From an uncultured Muribaculaceae bacterium (GTDB lineage Bacteria > Bacteroidota > Bacteroidia > Bacteroidales > Muribaculaceae): a stretch of DNA of 38,629 nt. A program made the position numbers and the translations under genes. How positions within the stretch are numbered: the first letter of the stretch is position 1; each line of letters opens with the position of its first letter. Below, in pieces: positions 8,747 through 18,520 of this stretch. The notes under the pieces are model-generated. The model worked only from the letters and a program-made list of their open reading frames with translations, was not told the DNA's origin and made no database searches. The stretch lies in assembly GCA_934675575.1 (NCBI GenBank), contig CAKUQQ010000016.1, positions 1 to 38,629 of the forward strand, read 5' to 3'.

Positions 8747-11700
8747 ATGGCTTTTAGAAAAGACAATAAAATAAAGAGTAACTTCTCAAAAATCACAATC
8801 AGTCTGGCTTCGCCAGATGAGATTCTTGAGAATTCATACGGTGAAGTGCTGAAGCCCGAAACCATCAACTACCGCACCTACAAACCCGAGCGCGACGGCT
8901 TGTTCTGCGAGCGCATCTTCGGTCCTGTGAAGGACTACGAGTGCCACTGCGGAAAATACAAGCGCATTCGCTACAAGGGCATCGTGTGCGACCGATGCGG
9001 TGTGGAGGTGACTGAGAAGAAGGTGCGCCGTGAGCGTTGCGGCCACATTCAGCTTGTGGTGCCTGTGGCTCACATTTGGTATTTCCGCTCACTTCCAAAC
9101 AAGATAGGCTATCTGCTGGGCTTGCCGACCAAGAAACTTGACTCGGTAATCTATTATGAGCGCTACATCGTGATTAATCCAGGAACAGCAACTTTGGCCG
9201 ACGGCACTGAGCTCGCACGCCTTGACACAATCAGCGAGGACGAGTATCTCGACATTCTCGACCGTCTGCCACGCGAAAACCAGATGCTTCCCGACGATGA
9301 CCCCAACAAGTTCATCGCCAAGATGGGTGCCGAGGCCATCTACGACCTGCTGGCAGGTCTTGACCTCGACTCATTGTCATACGAGCTGCGCGACCGTGCC
9401 GGCAAGGAAGGCTCGCAGCAGCGCAAGACCGAAGCTCTGAAGCGTCTGCAAGTGGTGGAGTCGTTCCGCGCTTCCAAGAACGTGAACAAGCCGGAATATA
9501 TGATTCTCAAGGTGATTCCTGTGATTCCGCCGGATTTGCGTCCGTTGGTGCCACTCGATGGCGGCCGTTTTGCCACCAGTGACTTGAACGACCTGTATCG
9601 CCGTGTGATTATCCGCAACAACCGCTTGAAACGCCTGATTGAAATCAAGGCTCCGGAGGTTATCTTGCGCAACGAGAAGCGCATGCTTCAAGAGGCAGTT
9701 GACTCTCTGCTCGACAACTCGCGCAAATCGAGCGCCGTGAAGAGCGACTCAAACCGCCCTCTGAAGTCATTGAGCGACAGCTTGAAGGGTAAGCAGGGAC
9801 GTTTCCGTCAGAACTTGCTCGGTAAGCGTGTTGACTACTCTGGACGTTCGGTAATCGTGGTTGGCCCTGAAATGCAAATGGGTCAAATGGGATTGCCAAA
9901 AGATATGGCTGCCGAGTTGTATAAGCCGTTTATCATACGCAAGCTCATAGAGCGCGGCATTGTGAAGACGGTGAAGAGCGCCAAGAAGATTGTTGACCGC
10001 CGCGAGCCAGTGGTGTGGGACATTCTTGAAAACGTGATGAAGGGTCACCCGGTGATGATGAACCGTGCCCCAACACTGCACCGCTTGTCAATCCAGGCAT
10101 TCCAGCCAATCCTCATAGAGGGCAAGGCCATGCGCCTGCACCCACTGGCATGTACGCCTTTCAATGCCGACTTCGACGGTGACCAGATGGCCGTTCACTT
10201 GCCACTGGGCAACGAGGCCGTGGTGGAGACACAGACATTGATGCTCATGCCTCACAATATCCTCAACCCTGCCAATGGTGAGCCTATCACCGTTCCGTCG
10301 CAGGATATGGTTCTGGGTTTGTACTACATCACCAAGCTCCGTCCGGGACAAAAGGGCGAGGGTCTTGTGTTCTACGGACCAGAGGAGGCAGAAATTGCCT
10401 TCAACGAGGGTCGTGTGTCGATGAATGCCATCATCTCGGTGCTGGTTGACGACATCGACGAAAACGGCAACCCAGTGAAGCACGTGGTGAAAGACACCTG
10501 CTTGGGCCGTGTGCTGTTTAACAACCACGTGCCACACGAGTTGGGCTATGTGAATGAGCTTGTGTCGAAGAAGACACTGAAGAAAGTCATCACCAAGGTT
10601 ATCCGCAACTGCGGTGTGCCTCGCTCTGCCAAGTTCCTCGACGATGTGAAGAACATGGGTTATTATTGGGCATTCAAGGGTGGACTTTCGTTCAACCTCG
10701 ACGATGTGCTTGTGCCAGCCGAAAAGAAAGAATATATCAAGGAGGGTGATGCCCAAGTTGCCGATGTGATGAACAACTACAACATGGGTCTTATCACCAA
10801 CAACGAGCGCTATAACCAAATCATCGACATTTGGACCAACGTCAACAGCAAGCTCACCGAGACGCTGATGAAACAGATTTCGAGCGACCAGCAGGGTTTC
10901 AACTCTGTGTATATGATGCTTGACTCCGGTGCCCGTGGTTCTAAGGACCAAATCCGTCAGCTTTCGGGTATGCGTGGTCTGATGGCCAAGCCACAGAAGT
11001 CTGGTGTGGAAGGCGGTCACCAAATCATCGAGAACCCAATTCTTGCCAACTTCAAGGAAGGCTTGAGTGTGCTGGAATACTTCATTTCATCGCACGGTGC
11101 CCGCAAGGGTCTTGCTGATACGGCCTTGAAGACAGCCGACGCCGGTTACTTGACTCGCCGTCTGGTTGACGTGGCTCACGACGTGGTAATCAACGAGGAG
11201 GACTGCGGAACACTGCGTGGTCTCGTGTGCCGCGAGGTGAAGAAGGGCGATGATGTGGTAGCCACTTTGGGTGAAAGAATCGTGGGCCGCGTGTCGGTAC
11301 ACGATGTGGTTGACCCATCGAATGGTGAGATTATCGTGAAGTCGGGTGAGGAAATCACCGACGCCGCTGCCGAGCGCATCAACAACTCTCCAATTGAGTC
11401 GGTGGAAATCCGCTCAGTGCTCACTTGTGAGTCGAAGCATGGCGTGTGTGCCAAGTGCTATGGCCGAAACCTTGCAACTCACCGCATGGTGCAGAAAGGC
11501 GAGGCTGTGGGCGTGGTGGCTGCACAGTCAATCGGCGAGCCAGGAACCCAGCTCACACTGCGTACGTTCCACGTGGGTGGTGTGGCAAGCAACATAGCTG
11601 CCGTGTCAAACATGACTTCGCGCTACGATGGCCGCTTGGAGATTGAGGAACTCCGCACAGTGAAAGACAAGGACGGTGTGGACGTGGTGATTGGCCGCAT

Positions 11701-13102
11701 GGCAGAGTTGCACATTGTAGATGTGAACACAGGCATGGCTCTCACTTCAGCCAACATCGTGTATGGTTCCAAGCTGTTCTTCAAAGACGGCGACCTTGTG
11801 AAGAAGGGCGACGTAATTACCGAGTGGGACCCATTCAATGCCGTTATCGTGAGTGAGGTGGGCGGTACGCTCAAATATCAGAACTTGATTGACGGCGTTA
11901 CGTTCCGCAACGAGGTTGATGAGACTTCGGGCAATAGTGAAAAGATTATCATAGAGTCGAAAGATCACACTCATATTCCAGAGGCTCAAATCTTAGATGC
12001 CAACGGCGAGGTGCTGAAGACCTACTCTTTGCCAGTGGGTGCGCATCTGATGATGGACGACAACAGCGAGATTACTCCTGGTGAGACATTTGTGAAGATT
12101 CCACGTGCCACTTCGGGTGGTGCTGGTGATATTACCGGTGGTCTGCCACGTGTGACAGAGCTCTTCGAGGCACGCAACCCGTCGAACCCTGCTGTGGTGA
12201 GCGAAATCGACGGTGAGGTGACATTTGGCAAAATCAAGCGCGGTAACCGCGAAATTGTGGTTACGAGCAAGATTGGCGAGGTGAAGAAATACCTTGTGCC
12301 GCTGTCAAAGCAAATCCTCGTGCAAGAGAACGACTTTGTGCGTGCCGGAACTCCACTGTCTGACGGTGCCATCACTCCAGCCGACATTCTTCGCATTATG
12401 GGTCCGACTGCCGTTCAGGATTACATTGTGAATGAGGTGCAAAACGTGTACCGCTTGCAAGGTGTGGGCATCAACGACAAGCACTTTGAGGTGATTGTGC
12501 GTCAGATGATGCGTAAGGTCAACATTGTTGACTCTGGCGACACTCGCTTCCTTGAACAGCAGATTGTTGACAAGCAAGACTTCCAAGACGAGAACGACCG
12601 CATCTGGGGCAAGAAGGTGGTTACCGACGCCGGTGACAGCCCTGACGTGAAGCCGGGTCAGATTATCACAGCACGCAAGCTGCGTGACCTGAACTCTACG
12701 CTCAAACGTCGCGATTTGCGTCTGGTGGTGGTGCGCGACGCAGTGCCTGCCACTTCGGAGCAGATTCTGCAAGGTATCACTCGTGCCGCATTGCAGACCA
12801 AGAGCTTCATGAGTGCCGCTTCGTTCCAGGAAACTACCAAGGTGCTCAACGAGGCTGCCATCAATGGTAAGGTTGACCGTCTGGAGGGCATGAAGGAGAA
12901 CGTGATTTGCGGTCACTTGATTCCTGCCGGAACTGGTATGCGTGAGTTCCAGACAATAATGGTTGCCAACAAGGACGAAATCAAGGAGTCTGAAATGATG
13001 AAAAATCTCAAGAAGAAGGAAGATGAACTTCCGAGCGAAAAGGAGTTTATCCGTGCGCAAGAGCGTGCCGAGGCTAAAGCCGAACTTGAGAAGCAAGATT
13101 GA
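8747..13102 (+). CDS. rpoC: DNA-directed RNA polymerase subunit beta'
   Basis: The beta-prime subunit carries the catalytic magnesium site. The 1451-residue product has the N-terminal zinc site (CHC at about 66-68 and CDRC at about 81-84), the active-site motif NADFDGDQ (about residues 472-479), the bridge-helix region, and the second zinc site made of a Cys near 820 plus [11 protein letters not shown] near 894-904. The acidic and basic C-terminal extension is typical of Bacteroidetes. It is the last gene of the cluster and ends at a strong terminator; no rpsL-rpsG-fusA follows here. Confidence 0.99.
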   Translation: MAFRKDNKIKSNFSKITISLASPDEILENSYGEVLKPETINYRTYKPERDGLFCERIFGPVKDYECHCGKYKRIRYKGIVCDRCGVEVTEKKVRRERCGHIQLVVPVAHIWYFRSLPNKIGYLLGLPTKKLDSVIYYERYIVINPGTATLADGTELARLDTISEDEYLDILDRLPRENQMLPDDDPNKFIAKMGAEAIYDLLAGLDLDSLSYELRDRAGKEGSQQRKTEALKRLQVVESFRASKNVNKPEYMILKVIPVIPPDLRPLVPLDGGRFATSDLNDLYRRVIIRNNRLKRLIEIKAPEVILRNEKRMLQEAVDSLLDNSRKSSAVKSDSNRPLKSLSDSLKGKQGRFRQNLLGKRVDYSGRSVIVVGPEMQMGQMGLPKDMAAELYKPFIIRKLIERGIVKTVKSAKKIVDRREPVVWDILENVMKGHPVMMNRAPTLHRLSIQAFQPILIEGKAMRLHPLACTPFNADFDGDQMAVHLPLGNEAVVETQTLMLMPHNILNPANGEPITVPSQDMVLGLYYITKLRPGQKGEGLVFYGPEEAEIAFNEGRVSMNAIISVLVDDIDENGNPVKHVVKDTCLGRVLFNNHVPHELGYVNELVSKKTLKKVITKVIRNCGVPRSAKFLDDVKNMGYYWAFKGGLSFNLDDVLVPAEKKEYIKEGDAQVADVMNNYNMGLITNNERYNQIIDIWTNVNSKLTETLMKQISSDQQGFNSVYMMLDSGARGSKDQIRQLSGMRGLMAKPQKSGVEGGHQIIENPILANFKEGLSVLEYFISSHGARKGLADTALKTADAGYLTRRLVDVAHDVVINEEDCGTLRGLVCREVKKGDDVVATLGERIVGRVSVHDVVDPSNGEIIVKSGEEITDAAAERINNSPIESVEIRSVLTCESKHGVCAKCYGRNLATHRMVQKGEAVGVVAAQSIGEPGTQLTLRTFHVGGVASNIAAVSNMTSRYDGRLEIEELRTVKDKDGVDVVIGRMAELHIVDVNTGMALTSANIVYGSKLFFKDGDLVKKGDVITEWDPFNAVIVSEVGGTLKYQNLIDGVTFRNEVDETSGNSEKIIIESKDHTHIPEAQILDANGEVLKTYSLPVGAHLMMDDNSEITPGETFVKIPRATSGGAGDITGGLPRVTELFEARNPSNPAVVSEIDGEVTFGKIKRGNREIVVTSKIGEVKKYLVPLSKQILVQENDFVRAGTPLSDGAITPADILRIMGPTAVQDYIVNEVQNVYRLQGVGINDKHFEVIVRQMMRKVNIVDSGDTRFLEQQIVDKQDFQDENDRIWGKKVVTDAGDSPDVKPGQIITARKLRDLNSTLKRRDLRLVVVRDAVPATSEQILQGITRAALQTKSFMSAASFQETTKVLNEAAINGKVDRLEGMKENVICGHLIPAGTGMREFQTIMVANKDEIKESEMMKNLKKKEDELPSEKEFIRAQERAEAKAELEKQD

Positions 13103-13155
13103 TGTGTGAAAACGCGGCAGCAGCATAGCTGCAAGCCGAAGTTATCAAGAATAAT

Positions 13156-13202
13156 AAAGAAATCCGGAAACCACCAAAAGGTTTTCCGGATTTCTTTTTT
13201 TT
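13156..13202 (+). terminator. strong intrinsic terminator after rpoC, probably bidirectional
   Basis: AAAGAAATCCGGAAA (13156-13170) and TTTCCGGATTTCTTT (13183-13197) form a 15-bp stem with a 12-base loop, followed by a T run to 13202. The opposite strand also ends in a T-rich stretch, so the hairpin can serve the convergent minus-strand gene ending at 13248. Confidence 0.9.
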
Positions 13203-13247
13203 CATTTTATTCGATAGCTTATCGCAAGCAAATTGTTTGAGTTAAAA

Positions 13248-14723
13248 TCAAACAATTAAAATTGCCTCATAGTTTAGACATGAAATTTTTGATTTCATAA
13301 TTTCTTTTTTGACTTTGTCTGAAATACATATAGCTGCAGTTATTTGCCATAAATTATTCATAGATGGTTTCGGAAATATGCTATAATCTTGTATTTTGCG
13401 ATATGAAAAAGCTGGTTTTATTAAATTGCCATTATTAGCATAGAAGCTCTTTTCTTTATTTAACACGTCTAATCCTTCAGTAAAATATGGAATGTAGTAT
13501 TTTCTGATTTCATTTTTATAACAAATATTGCATGAAATCCATTTAAGCTTTTCCCTCCCAGTCAATGCCGTTTCAATTAAGTTTTTTAATTTTTCAGAGA
13601 ATAATGGCCATGCTAAATTGTTTGGTTGGTAATCCAACCAAACATGTTCTACAAGTGAGAAATCGTTGGAATAATGTATCCCATTGCTTTTTACTGTTAA
13701 GGCTTTGAGGTTAAAATCAAAAGGCATTGCCTCTAATTCACTTAGAGTTCCTATTAATTCGTGTGCTAAACCGACATTGTCTGGAGCACAAGCAATTGCA
13801 ACATTCTTAAAATGTTTTAATCCCATAAAAAAATAGTTCATTGTGTCTTCTTTCTTGGCGTTTTGCTGAATGATTTCGACGGCATTTTCGGAGTAATCTC
13901 TTAACAGGTCTGCTATATTCAGAATATAGTATTTTTGATTTGCGGAATGGACGTTATATAGGGCAACAAAAGATGTGATGTCGTTGCTTGTTTTGACAGG
14001 CTGGTTTGTTGTCCCTTTTGCCAATATTGTGTTTAATTGTTCGTTCCAATTGTCAAAAAACAAATACTGTCCTTGCCTTGGGAGTGCTATGGTGGATAAA
14101 TCACAGTTGTCACTGAAAGTTACGTCGTGTAGAGTAGCATTTTCAAACGACACGTTAATCATTCTGTTGGGTTTGGCATCACCGAATTCTTTCTTTTGCG
14201 AATCCGTTGGGAAACCACCCCTAAACCAGACATTCTCTAATTTGCCAACAAATTCGCAATGTTCAAAGCTTGAAGCTTGAAAATCCACATTATAGAAATC
14301 ACAATCAATAAACTTGCAATCTTTGAACTGTGGTTTTATAAAAGCCCCGAACTTGACTTTTTTGAATGTGCAATTAGTGTAGCATGACGAGTCATATCCC
14401 AAGATTGCATTTTTGAAGTTTATGTTTTCAAAAGAGCAGTTATAAAATTTGTTGCCATGTTCTGCTAACGCATTGAAAGTCGTTTTTGAAAAAGTGGAAT
14501 CAATAAATGTTTTGCCTTTAATCCAATATATGGCATTTGAAGCCATGAATGACGAATTGGAGAAATCACATTTGATGAACTTGTGTACACGTCCAAGATG
14601 TTTTATTTCCTGTCCTCGCAAATCAACATACCCTTGGCTGTCAAGAGAGTATGCTCCAGTGTGATTAGGAGATAACTCTTTCAGCCGAAAAAAGCAAAAC
14701 TGATGGAACCGATTCTTTTTCAT
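13248..14723 (-). CDS. pentapeptide-repeat-like protein, function unknown
   Basis: The product is 491 residues from the ATG at 14723; an in-frame TTG at 14735 would add four. Residues about 30-210 are rich in a five-residue rhythm with Phe and Cys, for example CDFSNSSF, CSFENINF, CTFKKVKF, CKFIDCDF and CEFVGKLENVWF, which suggests a degenerate pentapeptide-repeat right-handed beta-helix. The remaining half (about 220-490) has no motif I recognise. There is no signal peptide, so it is probably cytoplasmic. The gene is visibly more AT-rich than its neighbours and faces rpoC, which suggests later acquisition. Known pentapeptide proteins include DNA mimics protecting gyrase, but nothing here shows that role. 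Confidence 0.75.
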   Translation of the reverse strand: MKKNRFHQFCFFRLKELSPNHTGAYSLDSQGYVDLRGQEIKHLGRVHKFIKCDFSNSSFMASNAIYWIKGKTFIDSTFSKTTFNALAEHGNKFYNCSFENINFKNAILGYDSSCYTNCTFKKVKFGAFIKPQFKDCKFIDCDFYNVDFQASSFEHCEFVGKLENVWFRGGFPTDSQKKEFGDAKPNRMINVSFENATLHDVTFSDNCDLSTIALPRQGQYLFFDNWNEQLNTILAKGTTNQPVKTSNDITSFVALYNVHSANQKYYILNIADLLRDYSENAVEIIQQNAKKEDTMNYFFMGLKHFKNVAIACAPDNVGLAHELIGTLSELEAMPFDFNLKALTVKSNGIHYSNDFSLVEHVWLDYQPNNLAWPLFSEKLKNLIETALTGREKLKWISCNICYKNEIRKYYIPYFTEGLDVLNKEKSFYANNGNLIKPAFSYRKIQDYSIFPKPSMNNLWQITAAICISDKVKKEIMKSKISCLNYEAILIV

Positions 14724-14764
14724 TTTAGACAACAAATGTGTTGTGTGGTGTCACTAATTGTTTG

Positions 14765-14772
14765 CAAATATA
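14765..14772 (-). promoter_or_regulatory. candidate -7 element for the pentapeptide-like gene
   Basis: Read on the minus strand this is TATATTTG, matching the Bacteroidetes -7 consensus TAnnTTTG, 41 bases upstream of the ATG at 14723. No clear -33 element is seen. Confidence 0.45.
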
Positions 14773-14851
14773 GTGTTTTTTGCCACGTTGCGTGGTGGTA
14801 GCTTGCTTCTTGTGTTGTGGTGATTTTAGGTGATTTTAGGGTGGTGTGGAA

Positions 14852-14883
14852 TTTGGTGGTGTGGAAAGATTGTGCTATTTTTG
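14852..14883 (+). promoter_or_regulatory. promoter of the cobalamin-uptake operon
   Basis: TTTG (14852-14855), 20 bases, then TATTTTTG (14876-14883) match the Bacteroidetes -33/-7 consensus with good spacing. Transcription would begin near 14890, just before the riboswitch P1 stem at 14893. A tandem TGATTTTAGG copy lies upstream (about 14821-14840). Confidence 0.75.
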
Positions 14884-14892
14884 CGGTTGTAA

Positions 14893-15081
14893 ATCTGGTG
14901 CTTGCAGACCGCCACAGGGTTGTGCAGGTGAAAAGGGAATCAGGTGAGAATCCTGAACAGACCGCGCTGCTGTGTGTTCCCCCGTTAAAGTGCAGATTTC
15001 GACCCACTATGGCTTTCTGCAAGCCGTGGGAAGGGTCGGGAAAAGAAAAACTGCAGGAATGAGTCAGAAGACCTGCCAGAT
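14893..15081 (+). promoter_or_regulatory. cobalamin (AdoCbl) riboswitch aptamer
   Basis: The conserved core is present: AAAAGGGAA near 14931, then GGTGAGAATCC, ACAGACCGC with GCTGCTG, and the 3' box AGTCAGAAGACCTGCC at 15062-15077. P1 is formed by ATCTGG (14893-14898) and CCAGAT (15076-15081). No T-tract terminator follows before the receptor gene, so control is probably at translation. The 3' segment offers stems GTTTCAA (15087-15093) with TTGAAAC (15117-15123) and TCTGCC (15132-15137) with GGCAGA (15161-15166). The element indicates that the downstream operon is repressed when cobamides are plentiful. Confidence 0.95.
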
Positions 15082-15242
15082 GGAATGTTTCAAACGAGCT
15101 CTCGGGAATTAGGGCATTGAAACGCAATAGTTCTGCCGCTACCGCTAAAAGCAAAAATGTGGCAGAGAGATTGTCTTTCTATATGAAAAATCTGAATTCT
15201 TGAGTGCGCGCATTGACGAGAGAGTGTGTTAAATGTAATGCT

Positions 15243-17309
15243 ATGCGCAGATTTTGTGTTTTGACGGTGATTGCTGTGTGCATGCTGGTTGCGCCATTGG
15301 CGTGTCTGGCAGCTGAGGCCGTTGACAGCACGGCAGGGCATAGCCGCCTTGACTCAATGCAGTATTTGCGCAATGTGGTTGTGTATGGCGCACGGCCTTA
15401 TGACGAGGTGATTCCGGCGCAGACACTTAAAGGCAGCCGTCTGGAGTCGCTCAACAGCCACTCTGTGGCCGATGCCATAAGATATTTTGCCGGCGTGCAG
15501 ATTAAAGACTATGGTGGCGTGGGCGGCATAAAGACTGTGGACATACGCTCCATGGGCACTAACCACATGGGTGTGTTTTACGACGGAATACAGCTTGGCA
15601 ATGCCCAAAACGGCCAGATAGACCTGGGCAAGTTCTCGCTCGACAACATAGAGGAAATCTCGCTTTACAACGGACAGAAGAGCGAAATATTTCAGCCGGC
15701 ACGCGACTTCGGGTCGGCCGGCAGTGTGTATATACGCACCAAGCGACCGGCATTTGCTGGGGATAAGCGCACTAACCTCAATTTCACATTCCGTACAGGC
15801 TCGTTTGGGCTTGCAAACCCCTCGGTGCGCTGGGAGCAGAAGCTGAGCGACAAGGTGAGCCTGTCGCTCAACACCGAATATACCTACGCTACCGGACAAT
15901 ATCACTTCCGCTACCGCAAGCGTTTCAGCGACGGCACTGTGGCGTGGGACACCACGGCGGTGCGCAAAAATGGCGACATTAACTCTTTTAGGGTTGAGGG
16001 CGGACTGTTTGGCCGTGTGACCGACGGCTCGTGGAACGCAAAGTTTTATTACTACGACAGCGAGCGCGGCATACCGGGGGCAATAGTGAACAATGTGTGG
16101 AAAAACTCGCAGCGTCAGTGGGACCGCAACTTCTTCACCCAAGGCCACTATCAGAAGAAGCTGTCGGACCGCTATGAGATGCAGGTCAATGCCAAATATG
16201 CGCGCGACTATATGCGCTATCTCAATCCCGACACCACGCTGATGTATATAAACAACAAGTTTTGGCAAGACGAGGTGTATGTGTCAACAGCCAACAAATA
16301 CACAGTGCTGCCTAACTGGGACGTGGATTTTTCGGCAGACTACAAGTGGAATTATCTTAACGCCACGCTGGTCAACTTTGCCTATCCCACGCGCCACACG
16401 GCGCTTGCGGCGCTGGCCACGGCCTACACTTGGCATGGCCTCAAGGGGCAGGCGAGCGTGCTCTACACCATGGTCAACGACCGCTACTCGTCGCGCAACG
16501 CTGGTGTGGTCACGGCTCATCACTCAGAGTATATGAACAAGCTGACGCCGGCCGTGTTCTTGAGCTATCAGCCGTGGCCGCAGCACAATCTCAGCGTGCG
16601 CGCATTCTATAAGCGCATATTCAGAATGCCCACGTTCAACGACTTGTATTACACCGATATGGGCAACGCTGCGCTGCGTCCGGAATATGCCACACAATAT
16701 GATGTGGGCGTGTTCTACTCCGACATGCGCGACGACGGCTTCTTCCGCGGTGTGCGGTTCACTGCCGACGGCTACTACAACCGCATAACCGACAAGATTA
16801 TTGCCGTGCCAAAAGGCACAGGGCAATACCGCTGGATGATGATGAACATAGGCAAGGTGCAAATTCGCGGCATCGATGTCACTGCGCGTGTGAGCATGGC
16901 AATGCGTGCGGTGAATTTCAATGTGAACTTGAACTACACCTATCAGAAGGCTCAAGACTACACGCACCCCGACGACCGTGGCTATGGTGGCACCTACAAG
17001 GGGCAAATCGCCTATATCCCGTGGCACAGCGGCTCTGCCGTGGTCAATGCCTCATGGCGTGCGTTTGAGTGCAACTATAGCTTCATATATGTGGGCGAAC
17101 GCTATCACAACTCAGCCAACATTCTTGCCAACCACGAGCAGCCGTGGTACACCCACGACCTGAGCGCAAGCTATGTGTTCAGGGTGCATGCTGTGAAGAT
17201 GAAGCTCACTTGCGAGGTCAACAACTTGTTTAACCAGTATTATGACGTGATATTGAACTACCCTATGCCGGGGCGCAATTTCAAGTGCATCTTGAAAGTG
17301 GATATTTAA
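15243..17309 (+). CDS. btuB: BtuB-like TonB-dependent cobamide receptor
   Basis: This is an outer-membrane beta-barrel that imports cobamides using TonB energy. I chose the ATG at 15243 (688 residues) because it places the signal peptide MRRFCVLTVIAVCMLVAPLA at the N-terminus; a GTG at 15204 in frame would add 13 residues. The plug domain spans about residues 45-165, with DAIRYFAGVQIKDYGG and IRSMG, followed by a barrel with alternating aromatic strands ending EVNNLFNQYY...GRNFKCILKVDI. It lacks the N-terminal carboxypeptidase-like domain of SusC receptors, as BtuB does. The cobalamin riboswitch upstream gives the substrate; the next gene, 42 bases on, is BtuG-like. Substrate specificity among cobamides cannot be read from the sequence. 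Confidence 0.9.
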   Translation: MRRFCVLTVIAVCMLVAPLACLAAEAVDSTAGHSRLDSMQYLRNVVVYGARPYDEVIPAQTLKGSRLESLNSHSVADAIRYFAGVQIKDYGGVGGIKTVDIRSMGTNHMGVFYDGIQLGNAQNGQIDLGKFSLDNIEEISLYNGQKSEIFQPARDFGSAGSVYIRTKRPAFAGDKRTNLNFTFRTGSFGLANPSVRWEQKLSDKVSLSLNTEYTYATGQYHFRYRKRFSDGTVAWDTTAVRKNGDINSFRVEGGLFGRVTDGSWNAKFYYYDSERGIPGAIVNNVWKNSQRQWDRNFFTQGHYQKKLSDRYEMQVNAKYARDYMRYLNPDTTLMYINNKFWQDEVYVSTANKYTVLPNWDVDFSADYKWNYLNATLVNFAYPTRHTALAALATAYTWHGLKGQASVLYTMVNDRYSSRNAGVVTAHHSEYMNKLTPAVFLSYQPWPQHNLSVRAFYKRIFRMPTFNDLYYTDMGNAALRPEYATQYDVGVFYSDMRDDGFFRGVRFTADGYYNRITDKIIAVPKGTGQYRWMMMNIGKVQIRGIDVTARVSMAMRAVNFNVNLNYTYQKAQDYTHPDDRGYGGTYKGQIAYIPWHSGSAVVNASWRAFECNYSFIYVGERYHNSANILANHEQPWYTHDLSASYVFRVHAVKMKLTCEVNNLFNQYYDVILNYPMPGRNFKCILKVDI

Positions 17310-17351
17310 GCCCATGGGCAGATGGATGGTCAACGTTTTTAGGATAGAAAA

Positions 17352-18503
17352 ATGAGATATAAGTTATGTATATTGCTCTTTGTGATGGTTGCCGTGCTGT
17401 GCGGCTGCCGTGACGAGGATTTCATTTACATTCCTGATGAGGTGCCCACGTCGCAGCCGGAGTTTACCGACGTGTCAGGCTTTTATTTGCTCAACGAGGG
17501 CAACATGGGCAGCAACAAGAGCACGCTCGACTATTATGACTATTCCACAGGCCGCTACATACGCAACATATATGGCTACTTTAATCCCTCTGTGCCCAAG
17601 GAGCTTGGCGATGTGGGCAACGACATAGGCATATATGGCTCCAAGCTCTATGCCGTAATCAACTGCTCAAACAAGGTGGAGGTGATGAACAAGAAAAACG
17701 CCAAGCGTGTGGGGCAAATCAATATTCCTAATTGCCGCTACATAAAGTTTTATGGTGGTTATGCCTATGTGACGAGCTATGCTGGCCCTGTGCAGATAGA
17801 CCCCAACTATAAGCAGCGCGGCTTTGTGGCAAAAATTGACACCGCCACGCTTCAGGTGGTTGACACCTGCCTGGTGGGCTATCAGCCCGATGAGCTGGAG
17901 ATAGCCAACGGCAAGATATATGTGGCAAACTCCGGCGGATATATGGTGCCAAACTACGAAAACACGCTGTCGGTGATAGACATTGCCACGTTTAAGGAAG
18001 AAGGACGCATACCCATAGCCATCAATTTGCTTGGCGTGAAAGCCGACAGCAGGGGAGTGCTCTGGGTGATTTCGCGCGGCGACTACTATGGCACACCGAG
18101 CAATATATATGCCTACGACACGCGCAAACACCGCATTGAGAAACGCATGGACGTGCCGGCGAGCAACTGCTGGCTCGATGGCGACTCGCTCTATGTGGTG
18201 AGTGTGCAGTGGAGCTATGAGACGATGGAAAACACCGTGACCTACGGCATAATAAACACTAAGACAATGGAGCTGGTGACTACCAACTTCATAACCGACG
18301 GCACGGAAAAAGACATTGCCATACCTTACGGCGTGGCGGTGAACCCTGTGACCAAGGACATCTATGTGACCGACGCCAAGGATTATGTGTCGCCTGGCAA
18401 ACTCTATTGCTTCGGGCAAGACGGCAAGAAAAAGTGGGAGGTGCGCACTGGCGACATTCCGGCGCATTTCGCATTTGTGGGCAACAATATAAATGAGAAG
18501 TGA
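17352..18503 (+). CDS. btuG: BtuG-like surface lipoprotein, DUF5074/YncE-type beta-propeller
   Basis: BtuG proteins of Bacteroides are surface lipoproteins that bind cobamides very tightly and hand them to BtuB. The 383-residue product has a lipoprotein signal with lipobox LCGC (Cys19), followed by acidic residues (RDED) resembling the Bacteroidetes export signal for surface lipoproteins. The rest has propeller-blade repeats: FYLLNEGNMGSNKSTLDYYD near residue 45, KVEVMNKKNAKRVGQINIPN, LEIANGKIYVANSGG, ENTLSVIDIATF and GVAVNPVTKDIYVTDA. Position directly after the BtuB-like gene under a cobalamin riboswitch supports the assignment. Ligand-contact residues were not checked. Confidence 0.82.
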   Translation: MRYKLCILLFVMVAVLCGCRDEDFIYIPDEVPTSQPEFTDVSGFYLLNEGNMGSNKSTLDYYDYSTGRYIRNIYGYFNPSVPKELGDVGNDIGIYGSKLYAVINCSNKVEVMNKKNAKRVGQINIPNCRYIKFYGGYAYVTSYAGPVQIDPNYKQRGFVAKIDTATLQVVDTCLVGYQPDELEIANGKIYVANSGGYMVPNYENTLSVIDIATFKEEGRIPIAINLLGVKADSRGVLWVISRGDYYGTPSNIYAYDTRKHRIEKRMDVPASNCWLDGDSLYVVSVQWSYETMENTVTYGIINTKTMELVTTNFITDGTEKDIAIPYGVAVNPVTKDIYVTDAKDYVSPGKLYCFGQDGKKKWEVRTGDIPAHFAFVGNNINEK

Positions 18504-18520
18504 AAAAGATATAAAACTAT

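Noticed and set aside
10088..11023. 311-codon minus-strand frame
   Set aside because: Shadow of rpoC; no recognisable protein features.
13248..15242. Mobile element around the pentapeptide-like gene
   Set aside because: Despite the AT-rich composition I found no transposase, integrase, terminal inverted repeats or target duplications at its borders.
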